From assembly GCF_901933205.1 (NCBI RefSeq), contig NC_044573.1:29385493-29449492 (forward strand): a stretch of DNA of 64,000 nt, in the 5' to 3' direction. The notes under the pieces are model-generated. The model saw nothing but the letters and a program-made list of their open reading frames with translations. It was not told the origin of the DNA and ran no database searches. This stretch comes from Camarhynchus parvulus (lineage: Eukaryota > Chordata > Aves > Passeriformes > Thraupidae). A program made the translations under genes and the position numbers. Positions within the stretch are counted from its first letter, which is position 1; the number at the start of each line of letters is the position of its first letter. This document shows, piece by piece, positions 47,416 to 60,189 of this stretch.

Positions 47416-50400
47416 CTAGTAGGAGGACAAAAAAAAGGAGATTAAAGAAAAGTTTCAGTACATTACTAAAAATCTTTCTTTTCATTCTGTTCCAGCAATG
47501 CAGATGGAAAACAATATTAAGCACTAGATACCAGGAAAGCACATCATGCTGACATGGAAACAGATGCAGCTGCTTCTGAGAAACACTGAATGCTCTGTAC
47601 TTTTGCAGCTATCATAATCCAGCTGGATACTACTCACCAGCCTTTCTTGCCCACTAATGGCTAGCTCTCCTCCACAATTTGCTATGAATTATCATCCATT
47701 AATTGTGAAGATTTACTCCATTAAAACCAAGGTCAAATTTGTCATTTGGCTGAAAGAAGAAGCGGGGAGAAGCTGTTTGAGTCTGGTCTTTCCACTGTCA
47801 TTCTTAGCTTCCTCATCCTGCACTATTTTTTATTATTCTTCAGTCTCCAATGTCAGATCATCTTATTTAATTGCTTGTTAGTTTTTATCCCATTACTTAC
47901 CATCATTACTGTCATAACAATATTGAGATCAGTCATCTCTTTTATCTGTCCTTATTTTTGAAAAGGAGTTACTAATTTCAACCATGGGAAAGCAATTGCA
48001 GCTGCAAACTCCAGCTCTTTCAGGGCATATGCACAAGGTTTCAGGCCCACTAGGAGTTTTAAAAATGATAAACAAGTAAAATCAAAAATGGGAGCTAACT
48101 TTTGCTGGCCTGAGCCCTCTGCCAAGTAAGTAGCCTGCTGCAGCAATATAATACTTCATTTACTGCATGAGTCTCATTTAAGCTTTCAAAATTCCTGTCT
48201 CCTTGAGCAATACGGGAGAAAATGACAAGAAAAGTCACGGCAGCCACAGTTTGGGATCACTGGTCTGAAGTGAACCTTAAACTGACGGTTTGTACATTTA
48301 GTTCCTTTCCTCTGGCCACAGCCAGCCACCACCACTGCTTGGTGGGCCATGTCTGTGTAGGATGGCCCAGGTGTTAGGCAGTGCTCACATGCCACTTGGC
48401 TTGTTGCTGTAGTGACAGCATTCTTAATATTTCTGTGAAATTACTTTGTTAGCCTTCTGCTCAGCATTGCCCAGAAGCAACAGACACCAGTAAAGCCAGC
48501 AGTTTACTGAGCTACACAGGCTGGGAAACAAACCAGGAAACAGCACTACATAAAACATAGGTTTCTTCCCAAAAAAAGTTCCTCTTCAGCTCCAAATTGG
48601 TTCTGCCAAAACATACATATACACAATTTTCCCTAAGGCTTCTTAACAGACCTGTGAAAGTTCATCTTGGGTGATGCTGGTGGAGCTGAAACCCTCCCCA
48701 GCCTTGTAGTGGGACAGTCTAAGAGAAAAGAGCAAACCATGCAGCACTGGGAGGGATCCATGCTACAAGCACACACCCACATGTGCTCACTTACTAGAGA
48801 GGAAAGTGCAGCAGCTTGGCTGTGGCAAGTCCACATTCCCTTGCAGGGACTGCAAGTCCAAGAAGGGCCTGGGATATTATTTTTCCTTCAATTTCAGTTT
48901 AATGTGTACAAAAAGTGTATTATTGCTACCAGCAGCTCTACAGCCTCCAATTCAATTGCATTTTAGGTATTGGACAAAAAAGGTGTGCAGTCAGTGTACC
49001 TGAGCCAGAATCTCAGTTACAGAACTTCTTAATTGGTACATATGAGTGGGAGCCAGCTTCATGGAGCCTTTGAAATTAATTTTATTTGAACACTTCAAGA
49101 CTGATGGGATAATAGGCATAGCTGGAAGTTGAGTTCTAATTTTCTCACTAGTTGCAGTAGATGTAGAGGTAATTAAAAAAAATTCTTTATAATAACAGAG
49201 GCTGAGAAACAATTCTTTACATTAACTCTGCTATGTTTCTGTGTTAATTTGCTTCCTGTGGCACACATCAATTTTAGCTACCTTTAAATTTATACAAAAC
49301 GTGCAATAAAAAAACCATTACAGGTCAATTAAGGTGCCATGGCTATTGAAGCATCCAGAAAATAAAACTGGTAGATCTCTACATGATTTCTTGCCCATCT
49401 GTGCTTTGTGTGATTGCCACACTGATAAATACACCAATATCTATTGTGCTTGGGATCTACTCCTACAGTTTGCTCAGCACCTCTCAGAAGATGCTTGGCA
49501 ACTAATAGCCTCAGACCTATGAATGGAGAATCTGTCCAATGAAAAAATGCTACTGGGATGTTTCTGCCTTTGCTTACCAATCCAGTATTCTCCTTCTAGA
49601 AGTGAAAACGCTGTGTTTTTACCTTGAATTACTACAGGTGAATGGAAAAAAAAAAAAAAGAAAATATTGAAGCCTGACTGTTTTGCTCCCATACTTAATT
49701 GTAGAGAGAAGCAAAAATGTGTAAGTATCAGTTTTTTAGGCACAGTCTAACAACTAAGAACAACAGCTTGCCTTTATTGTATTTTTAATCTAGACAAAAT
49801 AATTTTTTAATAGCTTACTTTTTAAAACACTAATTGTGTTCTAAAGGAGTTTATACTTGCACATGTAAGGAAAGAAGAAGCCAGTGTGCAACCAACCAAG
49901 TCTTGCAGGCTTCAGTCCTTTACTCAAATGGCTACATTCACAGGACTGCCTCAGATTCCTAGCCCTGACCACATTTATTTCCTGTTATTCTTCATAGCCA
50001 GGGAAGTAGTTAAATCACAAATGAAATTTACAGCTCGCTGCACGGTGACAGAGCTATGGCAAACAGCATGAAAGATATCCCCGGCTAATCCAGCAAATGC
50101 CTGCCTAAGGCACAGAAATCTTGCCTTTCAGAGCAGCTGCTGCACGTAGTTATTTATTGCTGTATTTTACAAATATTTAGACAAGATTTAGAAAATTCAA
50201 TAATGTGCAAAATTGCCCCTTTTAAGGTCTGCTGAAGGCAGTGAGTGACAGTTTTCCTTAATAGAAAATATAAATCAGCTCTGAGCACCACATAATGTGG
50301 GAGGCTCAGCATGAGCACTTTGAATACATTTGCTACATCAATGGGAAGATATGCCCATGGAACATCGCCTGTTCAGAGGCTGCATAGTCTCTACACCTAT

Positions 50401-51565
50401 TCTGATAATTTCAACAAAACTTGCAGTACATCAGGGCAGCCACAATCTTGCTACAGAATATCATCACGTCAACACTGAAAAGGAAAGTCAAAAAATCCTA
50501 GCATTGCTTAAGCCAGAAAAGGCAAATTTGACTAAACTGGTGCAGTACTATGAGGAACACACACAAAAAAAGCTGGTTCTTAATAATCAGAAACACCAGA
50601 AAACAGTTTGGGGGTGGCTCTGACTAAACCAAATTTTTACATTTCAGCAGCTCTCCAACAATAATTGTGTCTGAAAATTAAAAAAAAAAAAAGGAAAAAA
50701 GAAAAGGATCCTCTACAAAAGTGTTGGCTGAGTAGTGTGGAAACTAAGTAAGAGGAAAACCCATTAAATTAAAAAAATTAAAATAAAAATGAAAGAGCAT
50801 AAATTTATTTCTTTTCACAAAGGAAACCACCCAAATATTTGTAGGGAGCCACTATCTCTAAAAAGAAGCCACTTCCCTTGCTTAAAAAAAACAAACCAAC
50901 AAACAAACAAAATATCCAACAAGCTACAGTGCTATTTGTAAAACAGCTATTTTTTAAGCATATACAAAGGTAATTTTTTCCAGAACAGCCATCATGATAA
51001 AAATGCACAAAAAGTATTTTGTGTTTTACAGCAGTCTTGTGTGTGACACAATTGACTTTAGCAAGACTAACGTAAGCAGACAGAGAACATGCCTTTATTT
51101 TAGGAAAACCTAAATAATGGGAGCTTAAACAAGAAAAGGCAATCACTTCTCTGCTGCTAGGCATAGGCTAATCACTACAAATTGCAGGCAGAATCCTGTG
51201 GGAGGTTGCTGTCTTCTTCTGAAACAACTGTAAAGGCTACTGCCAAAGGCACAGTATCAGGAGTGGTCTTGGTTAGGTAGGATGACTGCTATTGTTGATA
51301 CTATAAGTACAGAAAAACAAAACATACCTTTTCTTGACCTGAAAAAGAATAGATTTATTCAGACATGCAGAAAATTCTGATCAGAAAAAAACATATTCTC
51401 CTTTCTGAAATGTTACGCAAGACCTTCGGACAAAACAGAAGCAATTATGTGAGTTTTCAGCACGCTGCCAAAGCAAACCATGCTGAACAGAAAGCAAACA
51501 GTGACCTGCTGGTGCACACATACAGCACAAATGAGATAGCTATAAAAATCAGAAACTAAACCAAC
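47416..51565 (-). other. GLP1R: GLP1R intron 8
   Basis: About 4.15 kb, AT-rich, with a 15-base poly-A run at 49645-49659 and other A-rich stretches near 50680-50706 and 50885-50912. No transposon or additional gene was recognised. It begins at the unusual donor GTTGGT. Confidence 0.85.
49645..49659. repeat. Poly-A run
   Basis: Fifteen A on the plus strand, followed by G and more A. A simple homopolymer without a recognised element beside it. Confidence 0.85.
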
Positions 51566-51626
51566 CCCTCATCTTCATAAAGGTACTTGACAGTTCCCCA
51601 GAGGATAACAAACAGCATTGGCACAC
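51566..51626 (-). CDS. GLP1R: GLP1R exon 8: TM4 to ECL2, 61 bp
   Basis: Acceptor CTTTTCAG, GT completing Gly275, then 19 codons VPMLFVILWGTVKYLYEDE (human 276-294) and GG of Gly295. Trp284, Lys288, Glu292 and Asp293 are conserved. L278M, V282I, P283L and I286T differ. The 61-bp length is required by the phases of both neighbours, so the donor must be GTTGGT, a weak site (+3 T, +4 G). No better GT in phase is near. Confidence 0.95.
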
Positions 51627-51899
51627 CTGAAAAGAGAGGAGACAAGGCTGACATTGACATTGAGACTGGGAAAAAAGTGAGTCTCTCTGCCTCCCCCCAT
51701 AATGATGAGCAACATAATTAACTGGTGTCAGGGTTGCAGCTCCCATCCAATACAGATTGCCATGAACAGTGAGCTCCCACCTAGCTCTCAACAGGCATGA
51801 AAAATGAACAACATAAGTGCCCCGTAACAGGCATTCACCACTTCTTCTGTGGATATCTTCACAGACAGGCCAAGGGAATTAAATTTTTGGAAGCTCTAC

Positions 51900-52260
51900 T
51901 AGCCTCTGCACTCATGCTTGAGAAGGGTGCGGTGTGCTCTGACCAAAACCTTTGCATCTAAATTTCTGCTTGTGGGTCACTGTATTCAAGCAGGACCAAG
52001 TTCAGGCTGTGTACTGGTGTCGAGGCTGGAGCCACCCAGCCCCACATGCCCCCCATGGCACAGGGAGGGTGGGCACCTCCAGACAGCGTCCTCCCCCACA
52101 GAGAAGTGCCAGTTCTGGCTGTGGTACTGGTGTGGACTCGAGTGGCTACAGCAAAGACAGCAGAGGAAGCTGGCAGTGAGGAGAGGCTTGGCCCTGCCCT
52201 CACCTGACAGCTCATCTGGGCTGGAAAGGGCAGAGACAAGCCAGGTAGGCTGCACTCATG
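51900..52260. other. GC-richer patch, unidentified
   Basis: About 360 bp of clearly higher GC content inside AT-rich intron 7, with overlapping open frames of 75-130 codons on both strands. No domain, transposon or splice-flanked exon was recognised. It may be an old repeat or a regulatory element. Confidence 0.4.
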
Positions 52261-55200
52261 GCCTGCTTTACAGTATCCAAGGCTCTCTAATGAACTTCTT
52301 TCATTTATGAAGAGCCTAAGTCATTAAAAATAATTTTAAAGTGCACCTACCAACCAATACTCAGTACAGAGAATGATAAAAATGCACACAAGGAGGGAAA
52401 GCAGGTTGTGACTCAAAAGGCAGGATGAGAAATTTCTGCTTAAGGATAGATCAAGATGGTCTAATTCCTCCTTGGACAGCGTCTGATGCTGCATGTGCAT
52501 TGTATAGAAAGAGCAACATTTAGCATACTTTGTTACTTTCTTCTTAAGAACCGGTAAAGTCAGGGATGGTAAGAAGATCAGGCTACAGCAGTAAATTCTT
52601 CACAGGACAAATCCACAGTTTGTGGCAGCAGAAGTCATAGGGAAATTGGTCATCTCCCACAGTCTGAATACCTCAAGCAGTATCTTCATTGGGTATTTTC
52701 AGTAAAAAAGCTTCACTTTTGTTGTACTGTAGAATTTCTCTGCTATCAGAACAGCTAAACACTACAGACACAGAATGATAATATTCTCCTTAATCAGTTA
52801 CTTAAAAAGAAAAGAGGGAGAACAAAGAACAGCATGGAAAAAATACCAATAATTAGAATAACAGCAAAGATAATGAACTGAATAGAGATTATTTGGGCAA
52901 ATAGCTATCATGTTCCATGGATTTACTTGATATTGAGAATACACAGTATTTTGGGAGCAAAGTTACCAAAAACTGTATGCTGCCTTGATAGTCATATAGA
53001 GAGATTAAGAACAGGCTCACTGCACATGACTTCAAAATTGAATGAGACTTTGATTCACCGACATGAATTATAGTTTGAATTATTTTTTTCTTGACTTTGC
53101 TGACCATTAAGACATCTTAATATGAAACTTACAGGATAAGACACAAACACTGAGAGCACAAAGGCTGTATGTCAGAGGATATATCATTTGATAGATCAAG
53201 ATATAACAATAATGATTTGTGGGTATCTCAGTCTTCTAGATACATCAGAAACCTCTCCATGTTTAATCAAATAACTTGACATTTCAATTGAGAACCTATT
53301 ATTAATACTATATTTCAAAAGAGTCTAACTAGAGTGAGGCTGATATAACAGAATTGCATCAGCTATGCAAATATTATACAAATTAATAGGCAGCAAGTAT
53401 AAAGCAACTTGTTCAACATTCTCTGCCCACTCTCACTTGTGATTCACACCACTGGTGTCTCAATATTGCAGCACCATCAGCCACATTATTTTCCATGCTG
53501 GCAATGCACATTTTAGTCTGAGACACCAAGACTTAACAGCACACACATGAATTTGCACTGATGTTCAAACCTCACTGCATGGATACTACCTGACATCTAC
53601 CAAATTCACAAAGCCTTGTCCTGAGAAACTGACTGCTCTAGAACGTGTCTGGGACATGGTCTCAGCAGATGGGAACACATGCACTTTTCCAAAGCCCTAG
53701 CGAAGATCTAAAGAGGAGACTGCCCCAAGAACATTCACTGTAGGAGACATTCCATCACAGCAAAAGAGCAAATCTGAAGCATCTCTGCAATAGCTGCAGT
53801 TTGCAAGGACCACTGAGACTCTCCAAAGACTAATAACAGTCTTGATATTTAGTCAGCCTGCATTAACTGGCAAAAAACCATATATTATTCTGTTACAGTC
53901 AAGAGAACTCTGTCTGGTTTGAGCAGGCAGTAGAAGTAAACTGAATACAACTCACTGAATAAACACCACAGGTGAGTACCTTTCATTAACAGCATCAGTG
54001 GTGTATTCCAGTCCTGGGCTTCCAACATAACACTTGATGCATTTGAGTTTCAGTCTCACACTTCTTTCTCCTGCTGCTGCTACTCAAAGCATATCAGATA
54101 CCCAAGAAAAAAGCTGCACTCATTTACAGTAGGCATTTACTTGAGGTGTTGGCTGAACTCCTTCTGGTTTTGCTTTTTTGTCATACAGAAAGCTCTGAGA
54201 TGGATCTTTTCTGAGATTAACTGACCAGAGAAAAGTCTCTGAATTCTGGAAATGGCAATGTCTACTTTTTCTTCTGTACTGCATGCATCACTGCTGAAGA
54301 TGCCAGAAACTGCAACAGCCTGATCACGATAAACTGTGACCTTAATTCTTGCAGGTTGATAGCTGACCCAAAATCTTTGAACGCTACACGGCTATTATGA
54401 AATCCGTCAAGTGTACTAGAAAATAAGCCTGCTGACAGCTCAGCTAATAAAGTTCAACTTCAAATGACTGGGCATCTGAATTATAGGCTGCAATAATAAC
54501 ATATATTATAGATGATGAGAAAGTAATGCAACTGCCAAATCATCATCTTAACATCCCACTGCATAAATAAGCAGCACAACCTACTTAATTTCACTCTAGC
54601 TTGTATATTCTACACCTGGCCAGGTGCCTGCATAGTAAGAAAAACAAAAAACTTGGAAAAACAGTAATTTTTCAGAATGGCAAAAGGATGAGAATGGCAA
54701 AAGGTAAGAGAACAAAATGTCGAGAAAACCTGTACCAGTTGGCATTTTCAGAATGCTCCACTATCCCTAATGAGAGGGGCAAGAAATTCCTGCAGCTGCT
54801 AATGGAAAGGATGCTAATGGAAGTTACCATGTCCTGATAGCAGCATGCAAAAATCAGTCTCTTCATTTAACAGGTCTGAGATATTTTGGTAACAAAACAG
54901 AAAAGCTCAGGTTTGTTCTGGAACCCAGAACATTACCAAGAGAGGTGTCACCAGGTGGTGCTATTCCATGCCATCATCCTTCCCTTACCTCCACGTGCAA
55001 GCAAGTTTCAATTCTTACAGACGCACCGCATTTGTAGCTTTGTATTGTACCTCACTTTACATAGAGGAAATTTCAGGAAAGACATAGGAGCAAGGAGGCT
55101 CCCCTCATCTTCACGTGCTGATTCGAGATTCTTCCTGAAGTAGATTTGTCTCTGAAGGACCAGAGCACTGCCTTCCTGCTGAAACCCTTAAAGAAGGACA

Positions 55201-57229
55201 TATTCTGAATACAGCATTTTAGGGCTGTTTTCAGTATTTTAGCTGTAACCTGACATCCCTTGTTTACACGTGTGATAAGTTCAACCTCTGAGAAAATCAG
55301 GCATATAAACCAGAAGGACACTACTGCGGTCAGAACAAGTCCATTCTTCTTTCTCTCAGAAAGCATCCAAGATGCTCTGACTTGATCAACTGATTGGTGA
55401 AGGAATTAAAGAATGATGTCATGAGGAAGTGAAAGAAATGATAAACAAATATGACTACATGTAAAAAGAGTAAAAGCACTGATGATGTGAGAAGATTTTT
55501 TTTTTCTTCCTAAAAAAGGAAAAGCATGAAAAAGTTTAATTTAGAAAACAGAGTGAAGAGGATTAAGAGGAATTCCTGAAATGCATTTCTTACCAAGATC
55601 AGCCTGGACACAAAATATATTTTACATCCTTGTCTGAAGCAGAGTTTTCATTTGAAAATAGAAAAGAAGTGGTCAGTGCTATGAATGCATCCTGTTGCTA
55701 CAGTGAGTTCATACTGGGCTTCTGAAGGAAGGTTTCTTACTGGCTCTGTTCCAGTCATATATTCCTTGCAATCAGGATGTAGATTTTGATGCCCCAGGCA
55801 GGATTCCTGCTTTTAATAGCTTCATCCCCTCAAAGTGTTCTTCCTTAGAGCAAGTTTGGATTGCCAAGGCTTGGAAGGAAGCAGATTATTTTTTATGGTG
55901 ATTTTCCTGCTGCAAGTGCAACGGGGTGTAAAATTACCACAGAAGCTCAGAGAATATCTAGCTGTTTAGTAACATTTTCTTCTTAGCCTTTAGTGCTGAA
56001 AATGGTCTCCTGTCTGGTCGTCACTCAGAGTCACAGTGGGATGTTTCTGTTGTTTCCCCATTCTTCCCTCCTCTCTAAGATGTGAACAGGTCCCTTTGCC
56101 ACTAAAATCTGCTGATACAGCAGCTATATAGTATAAACTGCTCTTCTCCAGAGACTACTCAGTACAGTACTGATAGCTGAAAGTCAGTGTCAGGCTCAGC
56201 AACTCCTGCCTTGGGCTCAGACATGATGAACACTGGGTTGGTGTCCTAGACACCGATTCAGACCTGTCTGCACATACTGAGAAACAAACAAAACAAAAGA
56301 GTAATGATCTTGATCTCTGTAGTTAGGCTGGATTTTTTTTCACCTCTTTCTTATAAATGTTTTTTCTTCTCTCTAGAAAGTGAGATCCATGGGCAAGGAT
56401 TTCTCAAGGAAGTACCAGGTACCAGCAGTGCATAGCAACAGATTTTCTTTTCTGCAAGTGCAAATGACTGTGTGAAACAACAGCTGTTGTAGCTGCTGTT
56501 GTGCTGACCCCCAGAGGGAAGGAAACCTCTCACCTACCTGCTCTTCCATCTGCCTATTAAAATTTTGGGGTTTTGATGCTGCAAAGTGTTTCTGCCTTCT
56601 TTTTCTCCACCAGCATTGAAAATGGAATATACAATCATTTTTGCAGTAAGGTATGTGGAACTTAAGGCTGACATAAATATACGGAATTCTGCTTTGACAA
56701 AGAAATAGAAGACATAAGCAAGACATATTCCACATTAAATGAAATAGGAAAAATGTAACATTGCCATCTCAAAGCCTAGTATGACATGAAATCTCAGCAG
56801 TGAAGTGGCCATTAGGAATATAGTTGCCTCAAAAGTAGTAGGGAAAGTTTATAGAATCCTATCAATATACATGATGTTAGCATAAATGACTCCCAATTTA
56901 TCAAACTACATTAGTTTTCATAGGTCTATCAGGATTTTATGACTTTTCTAGGTTTTTCAAAGTACAATAATGCAAGACAGACTTTTCCCTTTATAAATAC
57001 TTCAACAGCAAAGGACAATTAGTCATTTGAACTGATAATAAATGGACTACTGTTTAATAACTGACTTTAGAACTGGCGTGATGTTATCATATAACAAAAA
57101 ATTGGAATATCTTGGAACAACTGGTCTACTGTGGGTTGAATCTGACAGAGAAGGGAAAGAAAATCTTTAGTCATAGGCTTGCCAAGCCTGGGAAGAGGGC
57201 TTTCAACTGAAGTTACTGGGGAACGGGAT

Positions 57230-57925
57230 CCTTAATCCAACCCCCTCCTACCAGCAGGATGCCAGTGGCAGTACCTGCAGGGCTATGATCTCACTGGCAT
57301 CACAGAGACAAGGTGGGATGGCTCCTCACTGGAGTGCTGGAACAGAATGCCACAGGCTCTTCAGGAAGGCCAGGCAGGAGAGAGCAGGAGGGGGGGGTCA
57401 CCCCATCAATGGCAGCTGGAGCGCATGTAGTTCCACGTGGGGATGGGTGAGGAGCTGACTAGGAGCTTATGAATCAGGTTCAAGGGAGGACAGGGACAAG
57501 TGACATTACAGGGGAGTCTGCTGTAAGCTGCCTGACCAGGAAGCCCTTCTGTAAACAGGAGCAGCCTCACAGTCACAAACCCTGGTCCTCCTGGGGGCTT
57601 CAACCACTCCCATATCTGCTGGAGGGACAGCAGAGCAGAGCATAAGCAATCCAGGAGTTTCCTGGATCACACTGATAGATTCTTTCTCCAAGTGACAGAG
57701 GAGCCAATGAGGAGAGGTGCTGTGCTGGACATTGCTCTCACCAACAAGGAGGAGCTAATGGAGAACATGAAGCCCAAGGGCAGCCGTGGCTGCAGTGCCC
57801 ATGAAATGGTGGAAGTCAAGGACCTTAGGGCAGTGAGAAGGATGCACATCAAGCTCAGTACCTTGGGCTCCAGGAGAGCAAACTCCAGCACATCTGAGAG
57901 TGATCACAACCTTCAGTTACAATTG
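57230..57925 (+). mobile_element. CR1 LINE ORF2 fragment (endonuclease region), decayed
   Basis: Translating + strand pieces gives GYDLTGITETRWDG at 57281-57322 and DRFFLQVTEEP, then RRGAVLDIALTNKEEL and HEMVEVKDL, between about 57675 and 57830. These are successive motifs of the CR1 apurinic-type endonuclease domain. Frames shift between the pieces and stops interrupt them, so it is a dead copy. Both the 5' end and the reverse transcriptase are missing. It lies antisense in GLP1R intron 7. Confidence 0.82.
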
Positions 57926-60029
57926 TAAGAAATAACAACATGAAGTGACTATGTTTTTGAGGAATAGAAACATGAACTTTTCATACATAAATATTAATCA
58001 AATGATGAGAAATGAAAAAGTTAAAAAGATATCCTGTAAGAGGACAATTCATTAATGGAACAAAGGGTCAGAGAATCAAATTAGCTCTGGCAATCAAATA
58101 AATATTTAATTTTTTGTTCCAGCTTTATTTTTACAGCTGATTGACTATTTCAAAGAGCAGGACAACAGTTCAAACAGGAACCTACTGTCTCTCTCTCTGA
58201 AGCCTCAGCGTTACACTGAGGCTATCACGCAGCTCAAAAATCAAATTAAATAAAAATCTTCTGAGCATTGCATACAGCAGAAAGTCACCTGGTGAGGGAC
58301 TTGAGCACCCAAAAAATGGAATCACCAATGAAGAAGCAGAAAGATCAGGAAAAATTATTATATCTTTCCACTGGTTAGAGATGAAACTGTTATCTGGTAT
58401 AACTAATCTGAGAGCACTGAAATAGCAGATGTTTCTGCATTTGAAGGTGGAGAATCATTGGCAAGGTTTACACATGCAGACATGTGGAAGAGCAAGAAAC
58501 TGTACAGATAACAATTGAATGGCACAGACAGAGCTTTTCTAGAAAGCTTGGATGAAACCCATGTATCTAGTGCCAAGTTCTTACATTGCTGCTCATTTCC
58601 ACAAACTCATCTAGAAATTCAACATACAACAGCAAAACAGTTCTTTGTAAAAAAAGAACAAAACCAAAATAACAATCTGTTTTTGCCTTCTGCCTTTGCA
58701 GGAGACAAACTCTAAATAGAAGTGATTCAGACCAAAAGCAGCCTAACTCTTTCTAATAAGTTAACACAGTCCCCTTAGGATTTGACTAGATATAATTTTG
58801 TTCTAATTTCTTTCCCATTTCCTTTCATGACCTCACTCAGTGCTTCAGGATAGCTCCCCCTCCCCTTTTTTTTAATTAAATTGAGGGTCTAATTAAAACA
58901 TATAGTTCAAATGTTAAACAAAAAGGTGCTGCTTTTGCTGCATGCCTGACATGAAAGAATATGGAACACAGAGAACTTTAAATAAAACCTTCCTGGAAAA
59001 CTGCTATTATTTGCATTAATTTATTCCTATCAATATAACAGAAAACCTTTTGTCATTATATATCAAGTTCTTGTAGAATTGGGTAATTCACAATAATATG
59101 CCATTTATATGCATTTTCCCAGAGAACTAATTTGCTAAAATATTCACAATTGAAATCCACAGAGAGAGGAGGAGAGTCAAAGCAATTTAAATGTTCAAAC
59201 TAGCATCTGTGAAAGCACTTGCAGTATTTATTTTTATTTATTTTCATCTTTCCAAAAGTGGCCTGATTCCACCAAAAGGGGAGGGTAGAGAAGAGGGAGG
59301 GAGAGAATGCAATAAAAGTGAGAAACATGCAAAGATCACTCTAAAAACAGGATTGATCCCAAACTGTAATGTATTTTCAGGTGAACTGTACAGTGAAAGA
59401 ATCAAAGCTTTACCCTTTCTTCAGAAGGTGACCCTTAGTCAACCAGTTGATTTCAAGGCATCACAACCGTTGATTTCAAGCACACACAAGCCCATGGCAC
59501 ATGCAACCCTGACCCTTTTTCTTCCAGACAATCCCCATCTGACCTGCTCTGCCCACTTAGCCAAGCTGACACCTCCCTGCCCCTTTGCATCACCCCCTAC
59601 CATTCTGTCACCATTTCTCTACTGCTGTCCTCACCCAGATGCAAAGCAGCTTTGCTATTTTACACCACAAGCAGTTCACATGTCTTTAAATGCAATGGGA
59701 AACTTTCAGGAGATGAAGCAGGGCAGTCTAGAAAAGTCCACATCCAGCTGGAACCATCCACACACAATCTGTCCTGGGAAGCTAATGTCCTGAAGGAGAA
59801 GCAATTTGTCACTGGTTTGGTGAGTTTCTACAGTGTCCCACAGCCTCTGTGCCACGAGCATCCAGGAGCTGTGACCACACCCTCCAGCCCAAACAAGGTA
59901 AGGGATTGGGAACAAAAAGAGAATGCAGAGTGCAGGACTTGAACTGGGCAGCACTAGTACAGACACACAAGTTCTCCTGTCATCCCCTCTGCCAGTGCAG
60001 CCACAGGACAAATGGAAAAACCAACTCAC

Positions 60030-60189
60030 CCCAGCCAATGCAGAGATAGAGGCGGAAAATCCTCTGCTCAGAGAAGACAGAGAGCACCAGTAGCGTGTAC
60101 AGGTACATGCCTTCCACCAGCAGCCAGTAGTAGTTTGCAGCCACACAATACTGCATCATCACAAAGACCAAACGGCAGCTGAGTGACTC
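60030..60189 (-). CDS. GLP1R: GLP1R exon 7: TM3, ICL2, TM4
   Basis: Acceptor CCATCGCAG, 53 codons (human 222-274) and G of Gly275 before GTGAGT. Starts ESLSCRLVF with the disulfide Cys226; the TM3 core [10 protein letters not shown] carries Asn240 and Glu247. ICL2 reads SEQRIFRLY where human has SEQWIFRLY, an Arg for Trp264 exchange in the loop facing the G protein. Other changes from human include D222E, A256V, F257L, L260F, V270L and S271C. Confidence 0.98.

Larger units (their letters stand above)
51627..60029 (-). other. GLP1R: GLP1R intron 7
   Basis: The largest intron in the window, about 8.4 kb. It holds a GC-richer patch at about 51900-52260, a CTCF-like match at 54948-54961, a CR1 endonuclease-region fragment at about 57230-57925 and an 8-bp stem at 58201-58223. 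A 200-codon plus-strand frame at 59191-59793 has no family resemblance. Confidence 0.82.

Noticed and set aside
58201..58223. 8-bp inverted repeat AGCCTCAG/CTGAGGCT with a 7-nt loop
   Set aside because: Exact but short; stems of this size are expected several times by chance in 64 kb.
59191..59793. 200-codon plus-strand frame with a hydrophobic start inside GLP1R intron 7
   Set aside because: The translation has low-complexity and irregular composition with no recognisable domain, and the frame is antisense in an intron. Treated as chance.
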